DNA of 41,588 bases, from assembly GCA_019239825.1 (NCBI GenBank), contig JAFAZK010000276.1, forward strand, positions 1 to 41,588, written 5' to 3'. Each line of letters starts with the position of its first letter. Position 1 is the stretch's first letter. Shown one piece after another: positions 41,468 to 41,588 of the stretch. The position numbers and the translations under genes were made by a program. The DNA is from Verrucomicrobiota bacterium. Its GTDB lineage: Bacteria; Verrucomicrobiota; Verrucomicrobiia; Chthoniobacterales; JAFAMB01. The notes below the pieces were generated by a model. That model made no database searches and was not told the DNA's origin. It saw only the letters and a list, made by a program, of their open reading frames with translations.

Positions 41468-41588
41468 TTACCTAAAATTCGCTAACACCTCGGCCAGATG
41501 CAGCGCCTTCATTTTTGAACCGGAACGTTTCAGCAAACCTTCCAGGTGCATCAGACAACTGGAATCGTTCGAAATCAGATAGTCGACT
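41468..41588 (-). CDS. lutA: LutA C-terminal end (CCG-domain lactate oxidation subunit; cut by window edge)
   Basis: The last 39 residues of a leftward gene enter from the right edge: VDYLISNDSSCLMHLEGLLK, then KMKALHLAEVLANFR, ending in TAA at 41468-41470. This matches the end of LutA/YkgE, with the conserved cysteine of the second cysteine-rich CCG domain (SSCLMHLEG) and the HLAEVLA tail. As the first gene of lutABC it encodes the subunit with the cysteine-rich heterodisulfide reductase-like domains. Confidence 0.88.
   Translation of the reverse strand, partial: VDYLISNDSSCLMHLEGLLKRSGSKMKALHLAEVLANFR

Overview
This 41.6 kb window looks like chromosomal DNA of a free-living, probably soil-dwelling member of the Verrucomicrobiota (Chthoniobacterales/'Spartobacteria'-like). 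That is an inference from gene style, moderate GC, scarce Shine-Dalgarno sites, and intergenic spaces packed with palindromic repeats. No ribosomal RNA or strong phylogenetic marker is present, so the assignment is tentative. Most of the window is ordinary chromosome. Only about 21.6-25 kb looks like decayed accessory DNA.

Layout. 0-1.1 kb: the 5' part of a metallo-beta-lactamase exonuclease that runs into a DNA-ligase N-terminal domain (leftward, cut by the window edge). 1.6-6.0 kb: a stress operon with a secreted hypothetical, a STAS protein, a GAF-SpoIIE phosphatase, grpE and dnaJ. 6.1-9.1 kb: rsmE, a peptidoglycan amidase and murI. 9.6-13.3 kb (leftward): a LarA-type racemase, a lipoprotein, a SufE-like protein and a thiosulfate sulfurtransferase. 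13.6-17.8 kb: a three-gene lysine-degradation operon (DUF1338 oxygenase, lysine dehydrogenase-like, ALDH7). 18-21.4 kb: a hydrolase, a hypothetical, a beta-hydroxyacid dehydrogenase and a DUF2231 membrane protein. 21.5 kb: tRNA-Ala(GGC). 21.9-24.9 kb: an antitoxin with a nonsense-interrupted PIN toxin, an SDR lacking its catalytic residues, a truncated efflux adaptor and a TetR regulator with matching operators. 25.1-28.7 kb: two small heat-shock proteins, a reduced DnaJ and an RsbRD-type histidine kinase. 28.8-31.5 kb: a hypothetical, a PfkB kinase and an M23 peptidase. 31.7-37.2 kb (leftward): Amt, then Kup with a two-component pair directly behind it. 37.7-41.6 kb (leftward): lutA-lutB-lutC-rhaI.

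Themes. Carbon and nitrogen scavenging dominates: rhamnose to lactate to pyruvate (rhaI, lutABC), lactate or hydroxyacid racemisation (LarA), lysine to 2-hydroxyglutarate, and ammonium and potassium uptake. A second theme is stress sensing tied to chaperones: an RsbU/STAS switch upstream of grpE-dnaJ, and a sensor kinase beside hsp20/dnaJ-like genes.

The most unusual feature is the intergenic DNA. At least seven kinds of inverted-repeat element occupy gaps. One is a nested, alternating-orientation element with a GGGAGCCGCYT core, present in two full copies (9.1-9.56 kb and 19.48-19.78 kb) and one partial copy (1.2-1.4 kb). There is no CRISPR array, recognisable transposase or phage gene in the window.
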